A DNA stretch of 64,000 nt from DDH964 sp963763205 (GTDB lineage Bacteria > Desulfobacterota > Desulfuromonadia > Desulfuromonadales > DDH964). Of the stretch, positions 9,378 through 17,702 are shown in pieces (the stretch's first letter is position 1; each line of letters begins with the position of its first letter). Location: contig CAVXNQ010000002.1 in NCBI GenBank assembly GCA_963763205.1, positions 186,001-250,000 on the forward strand, in the 5' to 3' direction. Under the pieces are notes generated by a model. That model was not told the origin of the DNA. It was given only the letters and a program-made list of their open reading frames with translations, and did no database searches. Both the position numbers and the translations under genes were made by a program.

Positions 9378-10669
9378 GCGCACCGTCACGCCTCGGCCAG
9401 AAGGAGATCGCCCTCTTCTTCTTTCCGCTGCTGCTCAACGTGCAGCTGATGAGCGTTTCCCACTCGGTGATCAACGCCTTTCTCGCCCGCCAGCACGACT
9501 ACGTTACCGCCCTCGCCGGCTTCTCGGTGGCGATGGTCCTGCACCTCTTCCTCGCTTCCCCCTCCTACCAGAATCATACCGTGACCATCGCCATGGTCCG
9601 CGGCCGCCGCTCGCTGCGCGGCACGGTGCGTTTCGTGGTGCTGGTCGCCTGCTACGTCTCGCTCATGCTGGCCCTGGTCGCCTTCACTCCGGTGGGCGAC
9701 TTTGTCCTGAAGCGCTTCCTCGGCGTCAACGACGAAATTGCCGCGGCTGCCCGTTCGGCCCTTTCGCTGCTCGTCGCCCTCCCCTTCATCACCGGCTTTC
9801 GCGGCCTCTTTCAGGGGCTGGTGATCAAGGCCCGGCGCACCGCCCTGGTTTCCGTCGCCACCGCGGTGCGCATCGGCGCCCTGCTGCGTCTTTCTGGCTC
9901 TGGGCGCTCGCTGGTTTGGCGGCGCAAAACTCGGCGCCTTCGCCCTGCTCGCCTGCGTCGCCACCGAAACCGCGGTTATCGGCGCCTTCGCCTGGCGCTG
10001 CGAGATCTGCCGGCCGGCGACGCGGCCGAAAAGGGGACCTGGGAGATCCTGCGCTTCGCCTTTCCGCTCGCCTACTCTTCCTGCCTGCAGCAGACCATTC
10101 CGCTGCTCATCAACGCCGTCATCAGTCGTCTCCCCGACGGTCCCCAGGCCCTGGCCGGTTTCGGCGTCATCCGCGGCTTCCTCTTTCTGCTCGCCGGCCC
10201 GATGCGCAACCTGCAGCAGGCCTACCTGACCCTGGTTCAGTCTGCCGCCGACTTCAGCCCCCTGGTGCACTTCGGCAAACGGGTGGCTCTGGGCCTGGCC
10301 CTGCTGCTGGTGGTCACCGCCTGGCCCCTCAACCGGGTCGTGCTCGGCGGCATCATGGGGCTCGACACCCCCATGCGCGCCTACCTCTCCCTGCCGCTCG
10401 CGGCCTGCGCTCTCTATCCCCTCCTCTACGGCGGCTCCAACCTGCTGCGCGGCTGGTTCACCGGCCAGCACCGCACCGCCCTGCTCGGCCGCTCGACGAT
10501 CTACAAGACCGGCTATCTGCTCGCCGCCTGGGCACTGCTCACCGCCTTTCCACTGCCGCTGCCGGGCGTGGCCGTCGCGATTTTCCTCCTCCTGTCCGCT
10601 GAACTGTGTGAAGCCGTCTATCTCTACCGCCAGCGACTGCGGCTGCTCTCCCCTTGCCCGGCCGCCTGA
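9374..10669 (+). CDS. MOP-superfamily (MATE-like) membrane exporter, internal compensating frameshifts
   Basis: A polytopic protein of about 430 residues with some 10-12 hydrophobic segments, starting MSAPSRLGQKEIALFFFPLL. It resembles the second exporter at 12946-14304 (compare FRGLFQGLVIKARRTALVSVATAVRI with FRRFYQGVLIRHRRTRRVAAATVFRV), so both belong to one family; I place it in the MOP flippase/exporter group (MATE or ANKH-like), substrate unknown. Between about 9885 and 10020 the reading frame gives an Arg-rich stretch that cannot be membrane protein; the +1 frame there reads CVFLALGARWFGGAKLGAF and ACVATETAVIGAFAW, which fits. Two compensating indels are needed. ATG 9374 overlaps the gph stop. 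Confidence 0.75.
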   Translation: MSAPSRLGQKEIALFFFPLLLNVQLMSVSHSVINAFLARQHDYVTALAGFSVAMVLHLFLASPSYQNHTVTIAMVRGRRSLRGTVRFVVLVACYVSLMLALVAFTPVGDFVLKRFLGVNDEIAAAARSALSLLVALPFITGFRGLFQGLVIKARRTALVSVATAVRIGALLRLSGSGRSLVWRRKTRRLRPARLRRHRNRGYRRLRLALRDLPAGDAAEKGTWEILRFAFPLAYSSCLQQTIPLLINAVISRLPDGPQALAGFGVIRGFLFLLAGPMRNLQQAYLTLVQSAADFSPLVHFGKRVALGLALLLVVTAWPLNRVVLGGIMGLDTPMRAYLSLPLAACALYPLLYGGSNLLRGWFTGQHRTALLGRSTIYKTGYLLAAWALLTAFPLPLPGVAVAIFLLLSAELCEAVYLYRQRLRLLSPCPAA

Positions 10670-10702
10670 CTCCCGCGTAGACTGGAAGCCAAGGAGCCGC
10701 AC

Positions 10703-10879
10703 ATGGAGAAGAAGCACCCCTGCCCCGACTGCCGCCAGTGCCAGTGGTGCTCCGACGACCGCTGCCGGCTCTGCCTGAAGACCGGCTGCCGCAAAAAGTT
10801 GTCCATGGCCGAGCAGATCGCCCTCTTTGAGCGGCTGAACGGCCGCTGCGGCGCCCATTCAGCCGATTCGGACAACTGA
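10703..10879 (+). CDS. Small Cys-rich protein (58 aa)
   Basis: A 58-residue protein with good ribosome site AAGGAG nine bases before ATG 10703. Its first half holds seven cysteines in a dense pattern (CPDCRQCQWC, then CRLCLKTGC), followed by a basic helix and a C-terminal helix (MAEQIALFERLNG). The spacing C-x2-C-x2-C-x2-C suggests binding of zinc or an iron-sulfur centre; which one cannot be told. There is no signal peptide, so it is cytoplasmic. It stands alone between the exporter gene and the convergent EamA gene. I do not know a named family; function unknown. The codon use and ribosome site make it a credible gene despite its size. Confidence 0.7.
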   Translation: MEKKHPCPDCRQCQWCSDDRCRLCLKTGCRKKLSMAEQIALFERLNGRCGAHSADSDN

Positions 10880-11048
10880 GCCTAGATCGCACCCCAATAG
10901 CGTCATGGATCGCTTCGGCGACAGCGTCGCATCCTCGCCTCCCCGGCGCCACGTCCGGCTGCCCGCCGTCGGCAGGCCGCCGGCCCTCCTTTACGACCGG
11001 AACCCAGCACTGCTGCGCCGCTCCCTGGCCTGAAACTGCGGCGGCGGG

Positions 11049-11945
11049 CTACCGCCGCCAGGCCGGACGGCGCCAGCGCAGTTGCTGGATCAGCTGGCCG
11101 CAAACGATCAGCACCAGACCGACCAGGGTCGAGGCAAGGATCGCTTCGCCCACCAGCAGGTGGATGAAGAGCAGCGACAGGAAGGGGGAGAGGAAGATCA
11201 GGTTGCCGATTTTGGCGGTGTTTTCCGAATGGACCAGGGCCTGCTGCCAGAGGACGAAGGTGATCCCCATCTCGAAGACCCCGACGTAGGCCGCACCGAG
11301 CAGACCCGGCAGGGACGGCGGGTGCAGGTCGGTGAAGAGCAGGCACCAGAGGAGGATGAAAGGGAGCCCGCAGAGGAAGTTGCCGAACAGACCGGCCAGC
11401 GGGTCGCGGCGGCTGCGGGTGTTGTAAATCCAGTAGAGGGCCCAGAGCACCGTGCTGCCCAAGGCCAGGGCCACCCCGACCGGCTCGGCGAAGTGCAGGC
11501 CGAGCAGGTCGCCCTTGGTGGAGATCACCACCACCCCCAGGTAGCTGACCAGGATTGCGACGAGGTCGCGCGGGGCGATGCGCTGTTTAAGGAGCGGCAC
11601 GGACAAGAGCGCCAGGGTTATCGCCCAGGTGTAATTGAGCGGCTGGGCCTCCTGGGCCGGGAGCAGGGCGTAGGCCTTGAAGAGGACCAGGTAGTAGCAA
11701 AGGGGATTGATCAGCCCCAGCAGCAGGGAGCGCCGCCAGTCCTGGCGCAGGGCCTGGAGGGCCGCGCCCAGGCGGCCGCGCCGGGCCAGGAGCAGGCCAA
11801 GGGTCAGGGTCGAGACGCCGGCGGCGTAGAGCAGCAGGTGGGCCGGTGAGAGATGGCGCAGGGAGAGCTTGAACGCCGTGGCCACCGTGGACCAGAGCAG
11901 GACCGCCGACAGACCGTAGAGATAGGCTTTGCGCTGGTCGACCAC
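11049..11945 (-). CDS. EamA/DMT-family transporter
   Basis: A drug/metabolite transporter superfamily protein of 298 residues with ten predicted membrane helices in two EamA repeats (first repeat from LYGLSAVLLWSTVATAFKLSL, second from FAEPVGVALALGSTVLWALYW). Members export metabolites or amino acids; the conserved features do not fix a substrate. The hallmark of the second repeat, the internal glutamate region FEMGITFVLWQQAL, is present. It lies 93 bases after the second EamA gene (12039-12953) on the same strand and may be the last gene of the exporter operon that begins at 14304. A GC-rich inverted repeat (GGCGGCGG / CCGCCGCC) overlaps its stop codon. Confidence 0.92.
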   Translation of the reverse strand: MVDQRKAYLYGLSAVLLWSTVATAFKLSLRHLSPAHLLLYAAGVSTLTLGLLLARRGRLGAALQALRQDWRRSLLLGLINPLCYYLVLFKAYALLPAQEAQPLNYTWAITLALLSVPLLKQRIAPRDLVAILVSYLGVVVISTKGDLLGLHFAEPVGVALALGSTVLWALYWIYNTRSRRDPLAGLFGNFLCGLPFILLWCLLFTDLHPPSLPGLLGAAYVGVFEMGITFVLWQQALVHSENTAKIGNLIFLSPFLSLLFIHLLVGEAILASTLVGLVLIVCGQLIQQLRWRRPAWRR

Positions 11946-12038
11946 GACACCCTCGTTACCGGAAACGAAAAACGGAAGGTCAGCTTCCGCGGCAAGACTT
12001 TTCCCGGGTTTGCGTTATGGAAAACAGCCCGCCGACCC

Positions 12039-12953
12039 TCAGGCCAGCGGCTTCGCCAGCTGGTCGGCCGCCTTCGGCAGGCGGCGGCTGCCGAGGGCCA
12101 GCACCACCAGCCCCGCAAAGAGCAGGCCGATGCCAAGGCCCGCCGGGACGGTCAAGGTTTCGCCGAGGACCAGCACGCCGAGCAGACCGGCGGTGGCCGG
12201 TTCGGCCAGGGAGAGCGTAACGGCCGTTGCGACGCCGACCGTCTGCAGGCCCCGGGCAAAGAGCCAGTAGGCGACCCCCGCGGTGACCAGGCCGAGATGC
12301 AGGACCACCGCCAGCCCCCTGGGCTGGGCCAGCCAGGCGAAGTGCCCATTCCAGACCAGCGGCACGAGCAACAGCGCGCCGAGACAGAAGACCACCGCCA
12401 TCACCGCATCGGGGGGATGATCTTCCAGCAGCTCCTTGACGAAGAGGGTATAGGCCGCGTAGGAGATACCCGCCCCCACCGCCAGGACGATCCCAAACAG
12501 GTCGACGCTGACCCCGTCGCCGCTGGCGGCCAGGAGCGTGCAGCCAGCCACCGCCAGGAGCGTGGCGAGCAGCCAGCGGCGTCCGGGACGTTCGCCGCGA
12601 AAGAGCAGGCCGAGCAGGCCGCCGGCTACCGGCGAGCTGCCGATGCCGACAATGGTACCGATAGCGACGCCGGTTTTGGCCACGCCCCAGAAAAAACAGA
12701 CCTGGTAGGATGCGGTAAAGGCCGCGGCCCAGAAGGTGGCGCCGAGGGGCCAACGGCGCGGGTGGCGGAACTGCCCTCCCAGCAGTGCCAGGATCAGCAG
12801 CACCACGCCGCCAATGGCCAGGCGCAGAGTGCCGATCACCGTCGAATCGAAGCCGGCCGGGGCAAAAGCCTGGGCGGAGCCGGTGGTACCCCAGAGGGCG
12901 GCGGCGAGGAGCACGAACCAGGCGCCGCCGCGGCTTTTGATCAATTCAGGCAT
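12039..12953 (-). CDS. EamA/DMT-family transporter
   Basis: A second 10-helix EamA-type exporter, 304 residues, with repeat one from GGAWFVLLAAALWGTTGSAQ and repeat two from DLFGIVLAVGAGISYAAYTLFVKEL. The motif LAEPATAGLLGVLVLGE near the end is typical of the family. Start ATG 12953 is chosen because the preceding gene's last codons contain AAGGAGCAGC immediately before it; the two genes overlap by 8 bases, indicating coupling. An upstream in-frame start at 12995 lies inside the previous gene. Substrate unknown; it is not obviously a duplicate of the neighbouring EamA gene, as the two differ throughout. Confidence 0.92.
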   Translation of the reverse strand: MPELIKSRGGAWFVLLAAALWGTTGSAQAFAPAGFDSTVIGTLRLAIGGVVLLILALLGGQFRHPRRWPLGATFWAAAFTASYQVCFFWGVAKTGVAIGTIVGIGSSPVAGGLLGLLFRGERPGRRWLLATLLAVAGCTLLAASGDGVSVDLFGIVLAVGAGISYAAYTLFVKELLEDHPPDAVMAVVFCLGALLLVPLVWNGHFAWLAQPRGLAVVLHLGLVTAGVAYWLFARGLQTVGVATAVTLSLAEPATAGLLGVLVLGETLTVPAGLGIGLLFAGLVVLALGSRRLPKAADQLAKPLA

Positions 12954-14304
12954 GCTGCTCCTTCGAAGACGCGACCGGCAGCGGCAGCGTGGCAAGAGTG
13001 CGGCGGGCGCGGATAAAGGACGGCGCCAGGCTGGTCACCGCCAGCAGCCGCCCGAACAGATAGGCGCAGGCCGCGGCCACGATCCCCGCCAAACTGCCCT
13101 GCAGGATCAAGCCGCCCAGCAGGGCGAAAATGGCCAGGGCCTCCAGGCCCGTCGCCAGGGAAATCGGCGTGGTGGTGCCGGCGGCCATCAGCACCGCCCG
13201 CTGGAAACTGAGCAGAACCGTCAGCGGCGGCAGCAGGCAAAGGATCTGCAGCGGCCGGGTGGCGAAGGCGCTCAGCGCGGCACTCAACCCCGAGACGGTG
13301 CCAAACCATAGTCCCGCCAGGGGCGTGAAGGCGATCAGGGCAAGAACCAGCAGCACGCCGCCGCCGAGCAGCCAGGCAACGTTGCGAACCGTGCGATAGG
13401 CGCCGGGGTGTTTGCCGAGCAGGGCCAGCGCCACTTCCTGGTAGGAGAGGCCGACCGCTCGGAACAGGAAGGTCAGCGCATAAAGGACCGGCATCACCGC
13501 CAGAGACTCCACCGGCGCCCGGCCGCGGCCGAGAAAAAAGGTCACCAGCGGCTGGACGCTCAGGCTGATAAAGGGGGTCAGGGCCAGTGGCAGATAGAAG
13601 CGGCCGATGGCGCCGTACCCCGGCACCGCCGCCGCATCGTCGGGAGCTGTGGCGAGGGTTGCGGCCACCGCCTGGCGGGCCAGGTAACGGGTCATCAGGG
13701 CCTCGGCACTGACCCCGGCCGAGAGGGCCAGCGTCCCCACGCAGGCGCCGGGCAGCCGGCTCAGGGTGGCCAGGGCCAGGGCCGTCAAGCTCATGGCCAG
13801 CACCCGGAATACGGTCGCCGCCGCCACTCGGCGGGTGCGCCGGTGACGGATCAGCACCCCCTGGTAAAAGCGCCGGAAGCCGATCGCCGCCGGCCAGGGG
13901 AGAAGCAGCAGCAGGGCCAGGTGGGTCTGGCTGGCGACCTCGGGGGTAAGGCCGATCAGCCCCTCGCCCACCACGGCGAAGACCGGCGGCAGCACCAGCA
14001 GCAGCAGGGCCAGGGTGATGCCGGCGTTGAGGCACTGGCTGAAGAGGCGCAGTCGCCGATACGCCAGGGCGTCCCGGGCCAGGGCCGTGGCGGCGCTCAT
14101 CAGCATGATGATCGGCGATTCGGCCACCAGCCCGAAAGCGTAGGCCACGCCATAGGCGGCAAGACCGATCCGGGCCCCGGGGAGCCGGGCGATAACCGCC
14201 GCCAGGAACGGCCCCTCGATGGCCATCATCAGCCAGGTGGCCAGCAGCGGGCTCCAGAGGCGAAAGATCTGGCGGTAGCCGGGCAGGGGTTCGGTTGCTT
14301 CCAT
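12946..14304 (-). CDS. MOP-superfamily (MATE-like) membrane exporter
   Basis: A 452-residue integral membrane protein with 11-12 hydrophobic segments. It is a relative of the exporter at 9374-10669, sharing the loop FRRFYQGVLIRHRRTRRVA and the overall helix layout. I place it in the MOP flippase/exporter superfamily (MATE/ANKH-like) on layout and local similarity only; drug, lipid-linked sugar or pyrophosphate-like substrates are all possible. ATG 14304 (MEATEPLPGYRQIF) follows directly on a terminator-like hairpin whose T-run ends at the start codon; an in-frame start at 14394 would place 30 extra hydrophilic residues ahead. It is first of a three-gene exporter operon with two EamA genes. 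Confidence 0.8.
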   Translation of the reverse strand: MEATEPLPGYRQIFRLWSPLLATWLMMAIEGPFLAAVIARLPGARIGLAAYGVAYAFGLVAESPIIMLMSAATALARDALAYRRLRLFSQCLNAGITLALLLLVLPPVFAVVGEGLIGLTPEVASQTHLALLLLLPWPAAIGFRRFYQGVLIRHRRTRRVAAATVFRVLAMSLTALALATLSRLPGACVGTLALSAGVSAEALMTRYLARQAVAATLATAPDDAAAVPGYGAIGRFYLPLALTPFISLSVQPLVTFFLGRGRAPVESLAVMPVLYALTFLFRAVGLSYQEVALALLGKHPGAYRTVRNVAWLLGGGVLLVLALIAFTPLAGLWFGTVSGLSAALSAFATRPLQILCLLPPLTVLLSFQRAVLMAAGTTTPISLATGLEALAIFALLGGLILQGSLAGIVAAACAYLFGRLLAVTSLAPSFIRARRTLATLPLPVASSKEQHA

Positions 14305-14308
14305 AAAG

Positions 14309-14331
14309 AAAAACCGCCCCTGACCGGGGCG
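14309..14331 (-). terminator. Hairpin with T-run directly upstream of the exporter start codon
   Basis: On the minus strand the stem CGCCCC / GGGGCG with a 5-base loop is followed by GGTTTTTC and then, four bases later, the exporter ATG at 14304. It is placed to end the uspA transcript (stop at 14402). Because it touches the exporter's ribosome-binding region it may also limit read-through into that operon. Confidence 0.55.
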
Positions 14332-14401
14332 TAAAAAGGTTGAAAATCGCGGTGATCCAAATCTCCCGCCTGGCGTGGCGAGAGGGTTTTGCAACAGCGG
14401 A

Positions 14402-15208
14402 TCAGTGCGACATCAGCACCGGAATGGTCATGCACTTGAGAAGATGCCGCCCGACCTCCCCCAGTCCGGGAATGCCGCGCCGGCTCTGGGCGAAGGCTCC
14501 CATCACCAGCAAGTCGCTGCCGTGATCCGCAGCCCGGTTGAGCAGCATGTCGCCGACCCCAAGGCCCCGGGGGTCGACCGTCTCGAAGTCCGCCTGGATG
14601 CCGTGCCGCGCCAGATACCGGGGCAGGTCACCGCTGACCGGGCCAGGCTCGTCATCATCGCCGGTCTTCACCGAAATGATCTGCACCTGCCGGGCCTGCC
14701 GCAACAGCGGCAGGGCGTCGTTGACCGCGCGCGAGGACTCGGGACCACCGCGCCAGGCGAGCAGGACCCGCTTGCCGACCGATTCGAAGTGCCCGGCATA
14801 CGGAACGATCAGCACCGGCCGGCCGGCGCCGAGCACCGCCCGTTCAGCCAGTTCGGTGAGGGTCGGGTTGCCGGACTCCGCGTCGTTCTGGCCGAGAATC
14901 ACCAGGTCCCGGTAATGGGCATGGATGTTGATCGCCTCGATCAGCCCCAGCCCGGTACGGGTCCGCTCGACCAGCAGCCACTCGGTCTCGACCCCGGCCT
15001 GGGCGGCCAGCGCCTCGAAACGCCGGCGCACCGCCAGGGACTCCGCGGCGGCCTGCTTCTTCCGGGTGGGCTGGTACGGGGGATGTTCCACGACAAAGAT
15101 ACCGGCCAGGTGAGCCTGCTGCTGGGCGGCCAGCGCGACCGCCAGGTCCAACCGGGCGGCACACGGTTTACTGCTGTCGACATGAACCAGAATATCTTTG
15201 AAACTCAT
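14402..15208 (-). CDS. Universal stress protein with two UspA domains
   Basis: A 268-residue tandem UspA protein. Domain one runs from MSFKDILVHVDSSKPC to about residue 140; domain two starts near KRVLLAWRGGPESSRAV. The second domain has the nucleotide-binding signature HGSDLLVMGAFAQSRRGIPGLGEVGRHLL, close to G-x2-G-x9-G-[ST]; the first has lost it. Tandem UspA proteins of this kind act in stress and energy-limited survival. ATG 15208 has GGGAGATC upstream. It is 56 bases after livF on the same strand and may be the last gene of the proline dehydrogenase-liv transcript, ended by the hairpin at 14309-14331. Confidence 0.93.
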   Translation of the reverse strand: MSFKDILVHVDSSKPCAARLDLAVALAAQQQAHLAGIFVVEHPPYQPTRKKQAAAESLAVRRRFEALAAQAGVETEWLLVERTRTGLGLIEAINIHAHYRDLVILGQNDAESGNPTLTELAERAVLGAGRPVLIVPYAGHFESVGKRVLLAWRGGPESSRAVNDALPLLRQARQVQIISVKTGDDDEPGPVSGDLPRYLARHGIQADFETVDPRGLGVGDMLLNRAADHGSDLLVMGAFAQSRRGIPGLGEVGRHLLKCMTIPVLMSH

Positions 15209-15264
15209 CGGCGATCTCCCTTTGGCAATGCATCTTGGGCCCAACGGGCGGGCCATGCCCCCCG

Positions 15265-15987
15265 TTACTGCTTCTTGCCGAGGTAGGCTTCCTGGATCTT
15301 CGGCGAGGCCAGCAGTTCGGCGGCCGGGCCGCTCATGACGATCTTGCCGACCTCCAGCACGTAGCCGCGGTCGGCCAGTTTCAGGGCCGCCTTGGCGTTT
15401 TGCTCGACCAGCAGCACGGTTAAGCCGCTGTGGGCGATCTCGCGAATTTTTTTGAAGATCGCCTTGACCAGGATCGGCGCGATCCCCAGCGACGGCTCGT
15501 CGAGCAGCAGCAGTTCGGGCTTGCTCATCAGCGCCCGGCCGATGGCGAGCATCTGCTGCTCGCCGCCGGAGAGCGTGCCGGCGAGCTGGCGGCGCCGTTC
15601 CTGCAGGCGCGGGAAAAGCTCGTAGATCCATGCCAGCACCTTGCGATCAACGCTCTTCTGGGTATAGGCACCGAGCAGCAGGTTTTCCTCAACGGTAAGG
15701 ATGCCGAAGACCCGCCGCCCTTCCGGCGAGTGGCTGATGCCGAGGGGAACCACCTTGTGCGCCGGCAGGGCGGTCAGCTCCACGCCCTTGAACAGGATGC
15801 TGCCGGCCTTGGCCTTGAGCAGCTGGCTGATGGTGCGCATGGTGGTGGTCTTGCCGGCGCCGTTGGCACCGAGGATGGTCACCACCTCGCCCTTGTTCAC
15901 CTCCAGAGAAATCCCCTTGATCGCCGCGATGCTGCCGTAGGAGACCTCCAGGTCGCGGATTTCGAGCAGTTTTTCGTCGTTACTCAT
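15265..15987 (-). CDS. livF: LivF-type ABC transporter ATPase
   Basis: One of the two ATPases of a hydrophobic amino-acid (HAAT) ABC importer. 240 residues. Walker A GANGAGKTTT, the LivF-style HSPEGRRVFGILTVEENLLLGAY, ABC signature LSGGEQQMLAIGRALM, Walker B LLLLDEPSLGIAP and the H-loop region LLVEQNAKAAL are all present. It starts at ATG 15987, which overlaps the livG stop by 8 bases (ATGAGTAA), so the pair is coupled. It is the last of livKHMGF. The HAAT family carries branched-chain amino acids but also others such as proline; the context here favours a role in amino-acid catabolism. Confidence 0.96.
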   Translation of the reverse strand: MSNDEKLLEIRDLEVSYGSIAAIKGISLEVNKGEVVTILGANGAGKTTTMRTISQLLKAKAGSILFKGVELTALPAHKVVPLGISHSPEGRRVFGILTVEENLLLGAYTQKSVDRKVLAWIYELFPRLQERRRQLAGTLSGGEQQMLAIGRALMSKPELLLLDEPSLGIAPILVKAIFKKIREIAHSGLTVLLVEQNAKAALKLADRGYVLEVGKIVMSGPAAELLASPKIQEAYLGKKQ

Positions 15988-16756
15988 CGTCGTCCTCACT
16001 CCCCAGGTAGGCCTCGATGACCTCGGGATTGGCCTGGATCTCGGCCGGGTTGCCATCGGCGATCTTCTTGCCGAAGTTGATCACCGTCAGGTAGTCGGTC
16101 AGATTCATCACCAGGTCCATGTCGTGCTCGATCAGCAGGGTGGTGATTCCCATGTCGCGAATCTTATAGATCGTCTCCAGCAGCGCCAGGGTTTCCTTGT
16201 CGTTGAGGCCGGCCGCCGGCTCGTCAAGGATCATCAGACTCGGCTCCACCGCCAGCGCCCGGGCCATCTCGACCTTGCGTTGCAGACCATAGGAGAGTCC
16301 GTTGACCGGGGTGGTGGCATGCTCGGTGAGGTCGAAGAACTCCATGACCTCCCCCACCTTGAGCCAGTTGGCCTTTTCATCCCGGCGATCGGGCGGCGTA
16401 TGCACCACGCCGTGGTAGAGCTTCTGCCGGCTCTTGATGTGGCGGCCGGCCATGATGTTCTCGGCGACGCTCATCTGCCCGAAGAGCCGGATGGTCTGGA
16501 AGGTCCGGACGATCCCCCGGGCGACGATCGCGTGCGGGCTCAAGCCGGTGATCTCCTCGCCGCGCCAGACGATGCTGCCGGCTTCGGGCTTGTAGATCCC
16601 GGTGATGCAGTTGAAGACGGTCGTCTTGCCGGCACCGTTGGGGCCGATAACACCGTAGATCTGGCCCGGCTCGACCTGGAAACTCAGATCGTCGACGGCA
16701 ATCAGTCCGCCGAAACGCTTGGTGACGTTCTTCAGGGTCAGCCGGTTATCCGCCAT
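15980..16756 (-). CDS. livG: LivG-type ABC transporter ATPase
   Basis: Partner ATPase of LivF, 258 residues from ATG 16756. Walker A GPNGAGKTTVFNCITG, the LivG marker RGIVRTFQTIRLFGQMSVAENIM, signature LSYGLQRKVEMARALA, Walker B LMILDEPAAGLND and the switch IEHDMDLVM are present. GGAGG sits 8 bases before ATG 16756, which makes it a better start than GTG 16765. It overlaps livM by 11 bases and livF by 8. The acidic C-terminal tail SEDDDE is slightly unusual. Confidence 0.96.
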   Translation of the reverse strand: MADNRLTLKNVTKRFGGLIAVDDLSFQVEPGQIYGVIGPNGAGKTTVFNCITGIYKPEAGSIVWRGEEITGLSPHAIVARGIVRTFQTIRLFGQMSVAENIMAGRHIKSRQKLYHGVVHTPPDRRDEKANWLKVGEVMEFFDLTEHATTPVNGLSYGLQRKVEMARALAVEPSLMILDEPAAGLNDKETLALLETIYKIRDMGITTLLIEHDMDLVMNLTDYLTVINFGKKIADGNPAEIQANPEVIEAYLGSEDDDE

Positions 16757-17702
16757 GGCGTTCACCTCCCAGCAGGTACTTGGGCAAGCGCCCGAAGGTG
16801 GCCGGCCAGATGCCGCGCGGCCGCAGGATCATCGCCAGGATCATGGCGAAACCGAAGATGAAGTAACGCCAGGTGGCGAAATCACGAAAGACCTCGGGCA
16901 GCACGAACATCACCACCACCCCGATCAGAACCCCGGGCACCGACGAGCCGCCGACGATGACGATGGCGAAGAACAGCACCGACTGCATGAAATTGAAGGC
17001 TTCGGGGCTGACGGCCGCGTACTGCACCGCGTAAATCGAGCCGGCCAGGCCCGCCAGGCCGGCCCCGAGGGCAAAGGCGAAGATCTTGTAGATGCGGGTA
17101 TTGATGCCGATCGCCTCGGCGGCGATGTGGTCCTCGCGCAGGTAATGGAGGGCCCGGCCGGTCTTGCTGGTCTCCAGGTTGCGCATCACCCAGAGGGTCA
17201 GCAGCAGGACCAGGAAGGCCGCGTAGTAGATGGCCATCGGGCTGTCGAGATTCTTGCCGAACAGGCGCAGGCTGTCGAGGGCGAAGATGCCGTTGGGCCC
17301 GCCGGTCACGCCGAAGATGTCGTTCTGCAGCGCCTGGACGAAGACGATGTTGAAGCCGATGGTGGTGACCAGCAGGTAGTCGCCGCGCAAGTGGACGATC
17401 GGACCGGCGATCAGCACCCCGCCGAGGGCCGGGATCAGCACCGCCAGCGGCAGGGTCGCCAGGATCGGCCAGCCGAAGCTGCTGTTGAGCACCGCCGTGG
17501 TGTAGGCCCCCAGGCCGAAGAAGAGGGCGTGTCCCATGTTGAACATGCCGGCCTTGCCGAGCACGATGTCCTCCGACAGGGCGACCACCGAGAAGATCAG
17601 AAAGGTGGTTCCCACTGTCAGCCAGCGGGCATCGAGCAGCGCGGGCAACAGCAGGATCAGCAGAAAGAAACCCCCATAGCCGAAACGGTTCAGGATACGC
17701 AT
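16746..17702 (-). CDS. livM: LivM-type ABC transporter permease
   Basis: Inner-membrane permease of the HAAT importer, 318 residues with about nine hydrophobic segments. The family region SVVALSEDIVLGKAGMFNMGHALFFGLGAYTTA is near residue 35, and the cytoplasmic loop that contacts the ATPase reads REDHIAAEAIGINTRIYKIFAFALGAGLAGLAG. The start ATG shares one base with the livH stop (TGATG), so translation is coupled. Together with LivH it forms the membrane channel served by LivK. Confidence 0.95.
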   Translation of the reverse strand: MRILNRFGYGGFFLLILLLPALLDARWLTVGTTFLIFSVVALSEDIVLGKAGMFNMGHALFFGLGAYTTAVLNSSFGWPILATLPLAVLIPALGGVLIAGPIVHLRGDYLLVTTIGFNIVFVQALQNDIFGVTGGPNGIFALDSLRLFGKNLDSPMAIYYAAFLVLLLTLWVMRNLETSKTGRALHYLREDHIAAEAIGINTRIYKIFAFALGAGLAGLAGSIYAVQYAAVSPEAFNFMQSVLFFAIVIVGGSSVPGVLIGVVVMFVLPEVFRDFATWRYFIFGFAMILAMILRPRGIWPATFGRLPKYLLGGERHGG

